The notes beneath the pieces are model-generated. The model had not been told where the DNA came from. It searched no databases and saw only the letters and a program-made list of their open reading frames with translations. Below, piece after piece: positions 1 through 5,412 of a stretch of DNA of 6,361 nt (the stretch's first letter is position 1; each line of letters starts with the position of its first letter). Source of the stretch: JALSRD01 sp964476595 (GTDB lineage: Bacteria; Desulfobacterota; Desulfobacteria; Desulfobacterales; JALSRD01). Position numbers and translations under genes: made by a program. The DNA lies in assembly GCA_964476595.1 (NCBI GenBank), contig CAYZCL010000030.1, positions 1 through 6,361 of the forward strand. The letters are read 5' to 3'.

Positions 1-381
<381 letters not shown>

Positions 382-445
382 AATCTTACCGCACCCGAAG
401 GTACGGGGAATTAACGAGATCCAACTCTTCGCGCTGTCACTATTT

Positions 446-460
446 AGTTTTCAAAGATCA
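446..460 (-). promoter_or_regulatory. boxA-like rRNA antitermination element
   Basis: On the minus strand this reads TGATCTTTGAAAACT. It matches the E. coli rrn boxA (TGCTCTTTAACAATT) at 11 of 15 positions by eye. It sits about 65 nt upstream of the mature 16S end, where boxA is expected. By family knowledge boxA in nascent rRNA recruits NusB/NusE (S10) and protects the untranslated transcript from Rho. CTTTGAAAACT followed by A/T-rich sequence is a common form in other bacteria. Confidence 0.7.
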
Positions 461-465
461 ATATG

Positions 466-482
466 CGGGGCCAAGGGCCCCG
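466..482 (-). other. GC-rich hairpin in the rRNA leader
   Basis: A 7-bp perfect inverted repeat (CGGGGCC at 466-472, GGCCCCG at 476-482) with a 3-nt loop. It lies just upstream of boxA and downstream of all four predicted promoters. No U-tract follows it on the minus strand, so it is unlikely to be a terminator. It may be a leader stem needed for 16S processing or folding (inference). Confidence 0.5.
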
Positions 483-515
483 TCGCCGGGGTTTTTCTCC
501 CAGCGACAAATATGC

Positions 516-545
516 ACTATAATCTGTTTGGTACCGACTTGTCAA
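516..545 (-). promoter_or_regulatory. rRNA promoter P4 (nearest to 16S)
   Basis: The -35 box TTGACA is at 540-545 and the -10 box TATAGT (5 of 6) at 516-521, with an 18-base spacer. TTATAG with a 17-base spacer is an alternative reading. Four bases upstream of the -35 is an A5 tract (550-554), and a second A5 tract lies 19 bases further (569-573), resembling an UP element. The predicted start near 509 gives a leader of about 128 nt before mature 16S. It is the last and probably a major promoter of a four-member array. Confidence 0.75.
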
Positions 546-609
546 CTGCTTTTTCGTCGGCAGTCAAATTTTTGTCAAAGTGCAATATCGCCCACACCGG
601 GCAGATTTT

Positions 610-638
610 ATTATATTGCCTCCCCCACCGATTGTCAA
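610..638 (-). promoter_or_regulatory. rRNA promoter P3 (perfect sigma-70 consensus)
   Basis: The -35 TTGACA (633-638) and -10 TATAAT (610-615) are both perfect and separated by the optimal 17 bases. An A7 tract (642-648) abuts the -35, with a further A4 tract at 664-667. A small hairpin, GCCC/GGGC at 590-593 and 599-602, follows the predicted start point near 603. Being oriented to the 16S gene with no coding sequence between, it is best read as an rRNA promoter. Confidence 0.8.
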
Positions 639-717
639 CCGTTTTTTTCAATCGCGCGAGAGATTTTCCGCATGGCCAAGAGCCGTTTGCGCCGCCCCGC
701 CTCCCGCAGAACACCGC

Positions 718-751
718 CCGGCGCACAAAGGGTGATTCATCCCCGGACCGG
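718..751. repeat. Direct repeat copy 1, upstream of P3
   Basis: About 34 bases that closely match 947-978 in the same orientation. Shared blocks are CAAAGG or AAAGG, then TTCATCCCCGG, one differing base, and CCGG, with a few substitutions and two short gaps. It lies about 80 bases upstream of the P3 -35 box, whereas copy 2 lies about 44 bases upstream of the P2 -35 box. The offsets differ, so it is more likely a duplication remnant than a fixed part of the promoter, though a protein-binding site is possible. Confidence 0.6.
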
Positions 752-838
752 GTGGCTCGCATCCGCAAGCAGCAGGTCGACGGCACTCCCCGTCACGCGG
801 ATCGTATCCGCCGGGTATTGCCTCGTGTAAAAGAGCCG

Positions 839-858
839 GCGCCGAAAATTTCCGGCGC
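839..858 (-). other. Hairpin downstream of P2 (copy of the P1 hairpin)
   Basis: A 6-bp stem GCGCCG (839-844) with CGGCGC (853-858) around an A/T-rich loop. On the minus strand it is followed six bases later by TTTT (829-832). The same stem, followed by TTTTT, occurs downstream of P1 at 1068-1094. Each would form early in transcripts from its promoter. It could be a weak terminator or attenuator, or only a duplicated structural element; the spacing between stem and U-tract is poor for an intrinsic terminator. Confidence 0.45.
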
Positions 859-874
859 GTTCGAGCGAGCGTGG

Positions 875-903
875 TTAATACCCGCGCCCGGGTCTTTTGT
901 CAA
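875..903 (-). promoter_or_regulatory. rRNA promoter P2
   Basis: The -35 is a perfect TTGACA (898-903). After a 17-base spacer comes TATTAA (875-880), 4 of 6 to the -10 consensus. An A5 tract (908-912) begins four bases upstream of the -35 and a second A5 tract (926-930) is 18 bases further, the same layout as the other three modules. The predicted start near 868 lies about 490 nt before mature 16S. The region after the -10 is GC-rich. It is weaker by sequence than P3 and P4. Confidence 0.55.
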
Positions 904-946
904 CCGCTTTTTCGTTCCTGCCGCATTTTTCCCGGCTTCGGCTTTT

Positions 947-978
947 CCGTGCGCAAAGGATCTTCATCCCCGGTCCGG
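947..978. repeat. Direct repeat copy 2, upstream of P2
   Basis: This is the partner of 718-751. The two share AAAGG, TTCATCCCCGG and CCGG blocks in the same order and spacing, with a few substitutions and small gaps. It supports the view that the promoter region grew by tandem duplication of a unit of a little over 200 bases. Confidence 0.6.
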
Positions 979-1067
979 AAAAAGCCCCGCCGGAAGGGGC
1001 CGCCCCGAGGGGTGCCGCCGTCGGCGGAACCGGCCCAATACAATATGACAGGACCTGAAAAAGAACG

Positions 1068-1094
1068 CGCGCCGAAAAACTTTCCCCCGGCGCG
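1068..1094 (-). other. Hairpin downstream of P1 with U-tract
   Basis: A 7-bp stem CGCGCCG (1068-1074) with CGGCGCG (1088-1094) around a 13-base loop. On the minus strand TTTTT (1058-1062) follows five bases after the stem. The core stem is the same as that downstream of P2 (839-858), so it is a shared part of these two promoter modules. It could attenuate transcription from P1, or stop tyrS read-through (inference). Confidence 0.45.
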
Positions 1095-1108
1095 TCGGAC
1101 GAACGCGA

Positions 1109-1137
1109 TAGATACCGGTACGCGGTCCGTTTGTCAA
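1109..1137 (-). promoter_or_regulatory. rRNA promoter-like module P1 (most distal)
   Basis: A perfect TTGACA (1132-1137) is followed after 17 bases by TATCTA (1109-1114), only 3 of 6 to the -10 consensus. The upstream A7 tract (1142-1148), four bases from the -35, and a second A7 tract (1161-1167), 19 bases further, match the other modules. With its poor -10 this may be weak, activator-dependent or decayed. Its start would be about 720 nt before mature 16S and about 125 bases after the tyrS stop. Confidence 0.4.
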
Positions 1138-1148
1138 ACGGTTTTTTT

Positions 1149-1179
1149 CGTCCGGCCGGATTTTTTTCCCGGCCGGACG
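1149..1179 (-). other. Perfect 11-bp inverted repeat after tyrS, overlapping the P1 A-tract region
   Basis: CGTCCGGCCGG (1149-1159) and CCGGCCGGACG (1169-1179) form a perfect stem with a 9-base loop that contains a T7 run (1161-1167). It is the first strong structure after the tyrS stop codon (50 bases on), so it could end tyrS transcripts. However, on neither strand is the stem followed by a T-run, as an intrinsic terminator requires. It also covers the position of the distal UP-like element of P1, so a protein-binding palindrome is an alternative. Confidence 0.5.
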
Positions 1180-1228
1180 CGCCCCGTCCCAACCACCGAA
1201 AATTAGCGTGTCGATCCGGCCGCTTACA

Positions 1229-2518
1229 CTAGCTCACGAGCAGCTTGTGGTACCGCTTCTTGCCCGAACGCAGCATGATCTCGCCGTCGATGACGCTGTC
1301 GGCGTCGATCAGGGTGTCGAAGGTCGTCAGGCGGTTTCCGTTGACGTAGGCGCCACCCTGTTCGATGAGCCGCCGCGCGGCCCCTCCGGAGGCAGCCAGG
1401 CCCACTTGGTGAAACAGCTTGAAGGCCGGTATGCCCTGCTTGAGTTCGTCCAGACTGATGTGGCTGTGGGGCACCGAGGCGGCGGCCGACGTCTGGGCCT
1501 GCCGGTGGATGCCTGAAGACGGCAGGATGCCGGGGTCCACCTCTCCGCCGCCAAAGACCGCCGCGGCGGCCTGGAAGGCCCTGGCGGCCTCCTCGGCGCC
1601 GTGGGCCAGGCGCGTGGTCTCGTAGGCCAGCACCCGCTTGGCGGCGTTGAGTTCGGCCCCCTCCAGCCTGTCGATACCTCGGATCTCGCTCATGGGCAGG
1701 AAGGTGAACAGCGCCAGGAACCGCTCCACGTCGCGGTCGTCGGTGTTGACCCAGTACTGGAAATACTCGTAGGGCGGCGTCCGCCGGGCGTCCAGCCACA
1801 CGGCGCCCTTTTCGCTCTTGCCCATCTTGGCGCCGCTGCTGGTGGTGATCAGCGGGAAGGTGATGCCGAAGGCCGTCTCCTGCCGCATGCGCCGGATCAG
1901 GTCGATGCCGGCTACGATGTTGCCCCACTGGTCGCTGCCGCCCATCTGCAGCCGACAGCCGTGGCGGTCGTAGAGCGTCAGGAAATCGTAGGCCTGCAGC
2001 AGCATGTAGTTGAACTCAATGAAGCTGAGTCCCTCATCGGACTCCAGGCGCATCTTGTAGCTCTCGGCCTTGATCATGCGATTGACCGAAAAGTGGCGCC
2101 CGATGTCCCGCAGGAAGGTGATGTACTCCAGGCCGCAGAGCCAGTCGGCGTTGTTGAGCAGCAGGGCCCGCCCGCTCGAGAACTCGATGAAACGCGACAG
2201 CTGGCGCTTGATGCCCACCGAGTTTTCCTCGATGGCCTCGCGGGTCAGCAGTTTGCGCATCTCGGTCTTGCCGGAAGGGTCTCCCACCAGCCCCGTACCG
2301 CCGCCCACCAGCGCGATGGGCACGTGCCCGCAGCGCTGGAAATGCGCCAGCGCCATGATGGGCACCAGGCTGCCGATATGCAGGCTGGCGGCCGTGGGGT
2401 CGAAGCCGATGTAGCAGGTACGGCCGGGTTCTTCCAGGTACTCCCGCAACTCGTCCTGGTGGGTCGTCTGTTCGATGAAGCCGCGCTCCCCGAGCACGTC
2501 GATGAGATTGTCGCTCAT
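1229..2518 (-). CDS. tyrS: Tyrosyl-tRNA synthetase, 429 aa
   Basis: A class I aminoacyl-tRNA synthetase that activates tyrosine with ATP and charges tRNA-Tyr in the cytoplasm, usually as a dimer. Residues ~33-43 (YIGFDPTA) begin the Rossmann catalytic domain. The HIGH-like signature is HIGS at 47-50, followed by the GDPS segment near 80. The tyrosine-site segment YMLLQAYDF is at 171-179 and GGSDQWGN at 193-200. The second ATP signature is KMGKS at 231-235. The C-terminal ~65 residues form an S4-like RNA-binding domain (RRLIEQGGAYVNG). Length is normal for the family. The start chosen is ATG at 2516-2518, because a GAGG Shine-Dalgarno (2524-2527) lies five bases upstream. An in-frame GTG at 2522-2524 overlaps that Shine-Dalgarno and is unlikely to be the start. 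The last histidine of HIGH is replaced by serine. rny lies 167 bases upstream without an obvious terminator between, so the two may be co-transcribed. Confidence 0.97.
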   Translation of the reverse strand: MSDNLIDVLGERGFIEQTTHQDELREYLEEPGRTCYIGFDPTAASLHIGSLVPIMALAHFQRCGHVPIALVGGGTGLVGDPSGKTEMRKLLTREAIEENSVGIKRQLSRFIEFSSGRALLLNNADWLCGLEYITFLRDIGRHFSVNRMIKAESYKMRLESDEGLSFIEFNYMLLQAYDFLTLYDRHGCRLQMGGSDQWGNIVAGIDLIRRMRQETAFGITFPLITTSSGAKMGKSEKGAVWLDARRTPPYEYFQYWVNTDDRDVERFLALFTFLPMSEIRGIDRLEGAELNAAKRVLAYETTRLAHGAEEAARAFQAAAAVFGGGEVDPGILPSSGIHRQAQTSAAASVPHSHISLDELKQGIPAFKLFHQVGLAASGGAARRLIEQGGAYVNGNRLTTFDTLIDADSVIDGEIMLRSGKKRYHKLLVS

Positions 2519-2685
2519 GGTCACCTCGATTGAAAAAGGCGTCAGGTTTCAGGTACCCGGCATACGAAGCCGCCGGGCTTCAGCTGTCGGCGGTCAGGTA
2601 TCCGCTCTCAAGAGGTTCGGTCCCCGGCCGCCGGCCGCGCCGCGTGTCGCCTTTCCCGCACGGCCGGCACCGGACACCCGCCTAC
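2519..2685 (-). other. rny-tyrS intergenic region
   Basis: A 167-base spacer with no convincing promoter or U-tract terminator. It contains a 6-bp hairpin (CCCGGC 2556-2561, GCCGGG 2572-2577), several GGCCGG-rich palindromic stretches (about 2630-2675), and three copies of the short word TCAGGT (2542-2600). The tyrS Shine-Dalgarno is at its low-coordinate end. It probably serves as an mRNA spacer inside an rny-tyrS transcript (inference). Confidence 0.4.
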
Positions 2686-4266
2686 TCATTTATTGGCATA
2701 CTCCACGGCCCGCGTCTCGCGGATGACGGTCACCTTGATCTGGCCGGGGAAGGTCAGCGACTCCTCGATCTTGCGGGCGATGTCGCGGCTGAGCAGCACG
2801 GCATCCTCGTCGGTGATCTTGGAACTCTCCACGATGACCCGCAGTTCCCGGCCGGCCTGGATGGCGTAGGTGTTGGCCACCCCCTTGAAGGAGTTGGCGA
2901 TACCCTCCAGTTCCTCCAGGCGGCGCACGTAGTTTTCCAGCAGTTCCTTGCGCGCCCCCGGCCGCGCGCCGGAAAGGCCGTCGGCGGCCTGCACCAGCAG
3001 AGCGTAGACTGTGGAGGGCGGCACGTCCTCGTGGTGGGCCGCGATGGCGTGCACCACCTTGGGGGACTCGCCGTATTTCTTGGCCAGCTTGGAACCGATC
3101 AGGGCGTGGGGCCCCTCCACCTCGTGGTCGACGGCCTTGCCCAGGTCGTGAAGCAGCCCCATTCGCTTGGCCAGCTTCTGGTTTAGTCCCAGTTCGGCGG
3201 CCATGATGCCGCATAAAAACCCCACCTCCACAGAGTGCTGCAGCACGTTCTGGGCGTAGCTGGTCCGGAACTTCAGGCGGCCCAGGTACTTGATCAGCTC
3301 GTTGTGGATGCCGTGGACGCCCAGCTCGAAGGCCGCCTGCTCGCCGGCCTCCTTGATGGTCTTGTCCACCTCCTTGCCGACTTTCTTGACCACGTCCTCG
3401 ATGCGTGCCGGGTGGATGCGGCCGTCGGAGATGAGTTTCTGCAGGGACAGGCGGGCCACCTCGCGCCGCACCGGGTTGAAGCCCGACAGGATCACGGCCT
3501 CGGGCGTGTCGTCGATGATCAGGTCGATGCCCGTGGCGGCCTCCAGGGCCCGGATGTTGCGGCCCTCGCGGCCGATGATACGGCCCTTCATGTCGTCGCC
3601 GGGCAGCTGCACCACCGACACTGTGCGTTCGGCCACGTAATCGGCGGCGTAACGCTGGATGGCCACGGCCATGATCTTCTTGGCTTTTTTATCGGCCTGC
3701 TCGCGGGTCTCGTTTTCGATCTTCTTGATGAGCTTGGCGCCCTCGTAGCGCGCCTCGTTTTCCATGGCCCGCAGCAGCAGTTCCTTGGCCTGGTCGGCGG
3801 TCAGCCCGGAAATCTTCTCGAGCTGCATTTTCTGTTCTTCGATGAGCTGTTCGTACTCTTCCTCACGGGCCCGAATTTTCTCTTCCTGCTTGGCGAGCTT
3901 GCGCTCGCGCCGGTTGAACTCGCGTTCCCTCTTTTCCAGCTGTTCGCTCTTGCGGTCGAGATTCTCCTCTTTCTGGTTGAGGCGTTGCTCGCGCGTCTTG
4001 AGTTCGGCCCGGGTCTCGCGGGTTTCGGCGTCGAACTCGCTCTTCATCTGGAAGAGACGGTCCTTGGCCTCCAGCCGGGCCTCCTTGACCAGGTTCTCGG
4101 CCTGGCGGCGGGCGTCGCTTAAAATCCGCCCGGCCTCGTCCTCGGCGGCCTTGATCTTGTGCGACGCGGACTTCTGCCTCACCCAGTAGGCGATGGCGAA
4201 CCCCACCGCGAAGCCTACCAGGCCGATCAACAGGTACGTCTGATTAGCGGCGTGCATGGCGTTCAT
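2686..4266 (-). CDS. rny: Ribonuclease Y, 526 aa
   Basis: Membrane-anchored endoribonuclease that begins mRNA decay, with the family's full domain order. There is one N-terminal transmembrane helix (about 11-29, YLLIGLVGFAVGFAIAYWV). A long, highly charged coiled coil follows (about 36-200, rich in Glu, Lys and Arg). The KH RNA-binding domain has the GRIIGREGRN loop at 228-237. The HD phosphohydrolase domain has metal-ligand candidates His344, His373-Asp374 (LLHDLGK), His411-His412 and Asp429. A conserved C-terminal segment follows to residue 526. The length is typical (about 520). The ATG at 4264-4266 has GGGAG (4273-4277) six bases upstream; a second Met at codon 4 has no better signal. The HD and KH motifs are intact, so it should be active. 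It lies downstream of the 6S RNA gene and upstream of tyrS, with a leader of about 200 bases. In many relatives a 5-formyltetrahydrofolate cyclo-ligase gene follows ssrS; here rny takes that place. Confidence 0.97.
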   Translation of the reverse strand: MNAMHAANQTYLLIGLVGFAVGFAIAYWVRQKSASHKIKAAEDEAGRILSDARRQAENLVKEARLEAKDRLFQMKSEFDAETRETRAELKTREQRLNQKEENLDRKSEQLEKREREFNRRERKLAKQEEKIRAREEEYEQLIEEQKMQLEKISGLTADQAKELLLRAMENEARYEGAKLIKKIENETREQADKKAKKIMAVAIQRYAADYVAERTVSVVQLPGDDMKGRIIGREGRNIRALEAATGIDLIIDDTPEAVILSGFNPVRREVARLSLQKLISDGRIHPARIEDVVKKVGKEVDKTIKEAGEQAAFELGVHGIHNELIKYLGRLKFRTSYAQNVLQHSVEVGFLCGIMAAELGLNQKLAKRMGLLHDLGKAVDHEVEGPHALIGSKLAKKYGESPKVVHAIAAHHEDVPPSTVYALLVQAADGLSGARPGARKELLENYVRRLEELEGIANSFKGVANTYAIQAGRELRVIVESSKITDEDAVLLSRDIARKIEESLTFPGQIKVTVIRETRAVEYANK

Positions 4267-4474
4267 GGGTCACTCCCGGATATGTTTTCGGTTCGCCCGG
4301 GCGGTCCACCGGACGACCGTGCACACCCGTCTGTCCTCCACGGGAAACGGCCCCGTGGGACGCTTCCTGCGGTATGACAGCAGGCAGTATCGGTTCAGCG
4401 GGGAAGACCGCTTCTCCGCCTTCCTTCGATGATGAGGTGAATGGGAACCCGGAAGAGGAAAGATTGAAGGGAAA
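4267..4474 (-). other. rny upstream region with hairpin
   Basis: Spacer between the 6S RNA 3' end and the rny start. It holds a perfect 7-bp hairpin, CCACGGG (4338-4344) and CCCGTGG (4352-4358) with a 7-base loop, which has no U-tract on the minus strand and could be a 5' UTR structure. I found no good TTGACA/TATAAT pair, so the rny promoter is unresolved. An 80-codon frame across this region, running into the rny start, has no recognisable protein features and is not called. Confidence 0.4.
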
Positions 4475-4653
4475 GGACCCCTGCACAGTGCCGTGTTGGC
4501 AGGCCTTTGAGCCCTGCTTTAAAGTGGGCGCCTTGTGGTTTCTTTAGGCTTTTCTGTACGAGCAGAACCTGCACACCGAAACCAGAGAAAGCTCCCTTGG
4601 GATAATGCGTTGGATCAAAGGACGTCTTCCAATCACGCGCACGGCAGGGGCTG
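4475..4653 (-). ncRNA. ssrS: 6S RNA (global regulator of RNA polymerase)
   Basis: A transcript of about 180 nt, the usual 6S size, immediately downstream of zapA on the same strand, which is the classic ssrS location. The proposed closing stem pairs CCCCUGC (4644-4650) with GCAGGGG (4478-4484). It extends through GUGC (4639-4642) with GCAC (4488-4491). Near the 5' side of the expected central bubble, AGCCCCUGCCG recalls E. coli AGUCCCCUGAGCCG. On the 3' side AAGCCUAAAG, CACUUUAAAGC and CAGGGCUCAAAGG align by eye with E. coli AAGCCUUAAA, CACCUUGAACC and AAGGGUUCAAGGG in the same order. By family knowledge 6S RNA mimics an open promoter, binds sigma-70 RNA polymerase and lowers transcription in stationary phase. 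The ends are estimated. No clear intrinsic terminator follows; a pyrimidine-rich stretch lies just beyond the 3' arm. Confidence 0.85.
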
Positions 4654-4656
4654 TCT

Positions 4657-4662
4657 TCTATA
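4657..4662 (-). promoter_or_regulatory. -10 box of the 6S RNA promoter
   Basis: TATAGA on the minus strand lies about six bases before the predicted 6S RNA 5' end, the right distance for a -10 box. CTATAG one base upstream is an alternative register. No good TTGACA-like -35 appears 16-18 bases further up: the sequence there is GAGCAG, and a TTGCGG at 4686-4691 is too far away. Transcription from the zap promoter with 5' processing is the other possibility. Confidence 0.5.
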
Positions 4663-4766
4663 GCCGTACATTGCCGTCGCTGCTCCCGCAACCGTCCCGG
4701 GGGGCGACGACATCGCCCGGCGGCCATCCGTTTTTCCCGAACCGGACGGCAGTGAAAACGGGTCTT

Positions 4767-5060
4767 TCAGGAGACATTGGTCTCCAGTATGCTCATGAGC
4801 CGTTCGGATCGCTCGGAAACTCTCTCGAGCAGTTCCGAATACCGCCGCTTCAGTTCGTAATGTTCGTTGGCGATATTCAAGGCCGCCGAAATCAGGATGG
4901 CGAGCGAGTTGATTCTGGGCATTTTTCCGTCATGCTGCTGCTCCACCCGGTTGACTTCGGCAACCAGCAGATCGGCCACTTCCTGGGCCTGCAAAACATC
5001 GGTTTCAGCCCGGAAGGTGTACGTCTGCCCGAAAAGCTCTATGGTGACAAGCTGCTCCAA
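4767..5060 (-). CDS. zapA: Cell division protein ZapA, 97 aa, TTG start
   Basis: A small cytoplasmic protein that binds FtsZ and bundles protofilaments to stabilise the Z-ring. The N-terminal ~20 residues (VTIELFGQTYTF) form the beta-hairpin typical of ZapA. Residues ~25-40 form a first helix. The LAILISAALNIANEHYEL segment (53-70) and the Glu/Arg-rich tail form the C-terminal dimerisation coiled coil. Length is normal (about 90-110). The only start that fits the family N-terminus is TTG at 5058-5060, preceded by AGG (5067-5069) at six bases. No in-frame ATG or GTG precedes it. The zapB-like gene lies 45 bases upstream and the 6S RNA gene about 113 bases downstream. It probably shares the promoter at 5377-5406. 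Confidence 0.9.
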   Translation of the reverse strand: MEQLVTIELFGQTYTFRAETDVLQAQEVADLLVAEVNRVEQQHDGKMPRINSLAILISAALNIANEHYELKRRYSELLERVSERSERLMSILETNVS

Positions 5061-5105
5061 TGAATACCTGAATCACCTTTCCAGCCGCCCGGCCGGGGAA
5101 AATCC

Positions 5106-5351
5106 CTACTCCTGAACCTGGGAGATGCTGTCCAGGCGGGCCAGCAGGCCGTCGATTTTTGAACGGATCAAATCCTTTTCCTGGTTGTAGCCGTTCTCGG
5201 CCTCAATCTTCTGCTGGAGATCTGTCTCCAGCTGTCCAATGCGCTCCCTGAGTTCGGCATTGGTGGCCTCGAGCGTCCTGCAGACTTCGATCAACCTTTC
5301 AACTTTTCTCTCGATCTGGTCAAACTGCTGTATAATCAATTCGTTATTCAA
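5106..5351 (-). CDS. ZapB-like coiled-coil protein, 81 aa, TTG start
   Basis: A short, fully helical, charged protein with heptad-like hydrophobic spacing almost from end to end (IERKVERLIEVC, LEATNAELRERIGQLETDL, IRSKIDGLLARLDSI). It has no signal peptide or membrane segment. Length and composition fit ZapB and related small cell-division coiled coils (DUF904 type), which join ZapA and the Z-ring. Its position directly before zapA supports this. Coiled coils resemble one another widely, so a true ZapB relationship is an inference. The start is TTG at 5349-5351 with GAGG (5359-5362) seven bases upstream; no in-frame ATG or GTG gives a comparable product. A promoter lies about 26 bases upstream. 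Confidence 0.8.
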   Translation of the reverse strand: MNNELIIQQFDQIERKVERLIEVCRTLEATNAELRERIGQLETDLQQKIEAENGYNQEKDLIRSKIDGLLARLDSISQVQE

Positions 5352-5376
5352 CCTTTCACCTCATACTGTTTGTTAA

Positions 5377-5406
5377 ACTATAATCGCTAACACAGGGGAA
5401 AGTCAA
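5377..5406 (-). promoter_or_regulatory. Promoter of the zapB-like/zapA genes
   Basis: The -35 TTGACT (5401-5406) is followed after 18 bases by TATAGT (5377-5382); TTATAG with a 17-base spacer is an alternative. The predicted start near 5370 gives a 5' UTR of about 20 bases containing the Shine-Dalgarno. The -10 is the same hexamer as in rRNA promoter P4. It sits in the 61-base gap after the GlmU-like gene, which suggests that the zap genes are transcribed separately from it. Confidence 0.65.
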
Positions 5407-5412
5407 GAGATT

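Larger units (their letters stand above)
382..509 (-). other. 16S rRNA leader (transcribed spacer)
   Basis: This is the region between the most promoter-proximal predicted start point (about 509) and the mature 16S 5' end. It contains a boxA-like element and a GC-rich hairpin, described separately, and no open frame of interest. Such leaders normally carry antitermination and RNase III processing signals. The partner strand of the processing stem would lie beyond the 16S 3' end, outside this window, so the processing stem cannot be shown here. Confidence 0.7.

Noticed and set aside
512..1048. 178-codon plus-strand frame and overlapping frames (517-1206) before the 16S gene
   Set aside because: They run across promoter boxes, repeats and hairpins, have low-complexity Arg/Pro-rich translations and no ribosome binding site worth noting; this is regulatory DNA.
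382..1228. CRISPR array or mobile element in the repeat-bearing non-coding region
   Set aside because: The repeats are few, imperfect and unevenly spaced, there are no terminal inverted repeats or transposase, and the elements are better explained as rRNA promoter modules.
1224..1928. 234-codon minus-strand frame inside tyrS
   Set aside because: Out-of-frame shadow of tyrS, rich in Arg and Gly, without recognisable motifs.
2522..2524. GTG as tyrS start
   Set aside because: It lies within the GAGGTGA Shine-Dalgarno that serves the ATG at 2516-2518.
1601..2533. 310-codon plus-strand reading frame
   Set aside because: It is antisense to tyrS, whose motifs are clear; its translation is rich in Gln, His and Ala, as is typical of the mirror of a GC-rich gene, with no domain.
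2542..2600. Three copies of TCAGGT in the rny-tyrS spacer as a possible repeat family
   Set aside because: Only six bases each and irregularly spaced; too short to separate from chance without comparison to other genomes.
3235..4122. 295-codon plus-strand frame with Leu/Phe-rich, membrane-like stretches
   Set aside because: It is the antisense of the RNase Y coiled coil; Glu and Lys codons read backwards give Leu and Phe. It is not a real membrane protein.
4244..4486. 80-codon minus-strand frame between 6S RNA and rny
   Set aside because: Ser/Pro/Gly-rich, overlaps the rny start, has no motif and no good ribosome binding site.
4395..4727. 110-codon minus-strand frame
   Set aside because: It overlies the 6S RNA and has no protein family features; the RNA explains the conserved structure.
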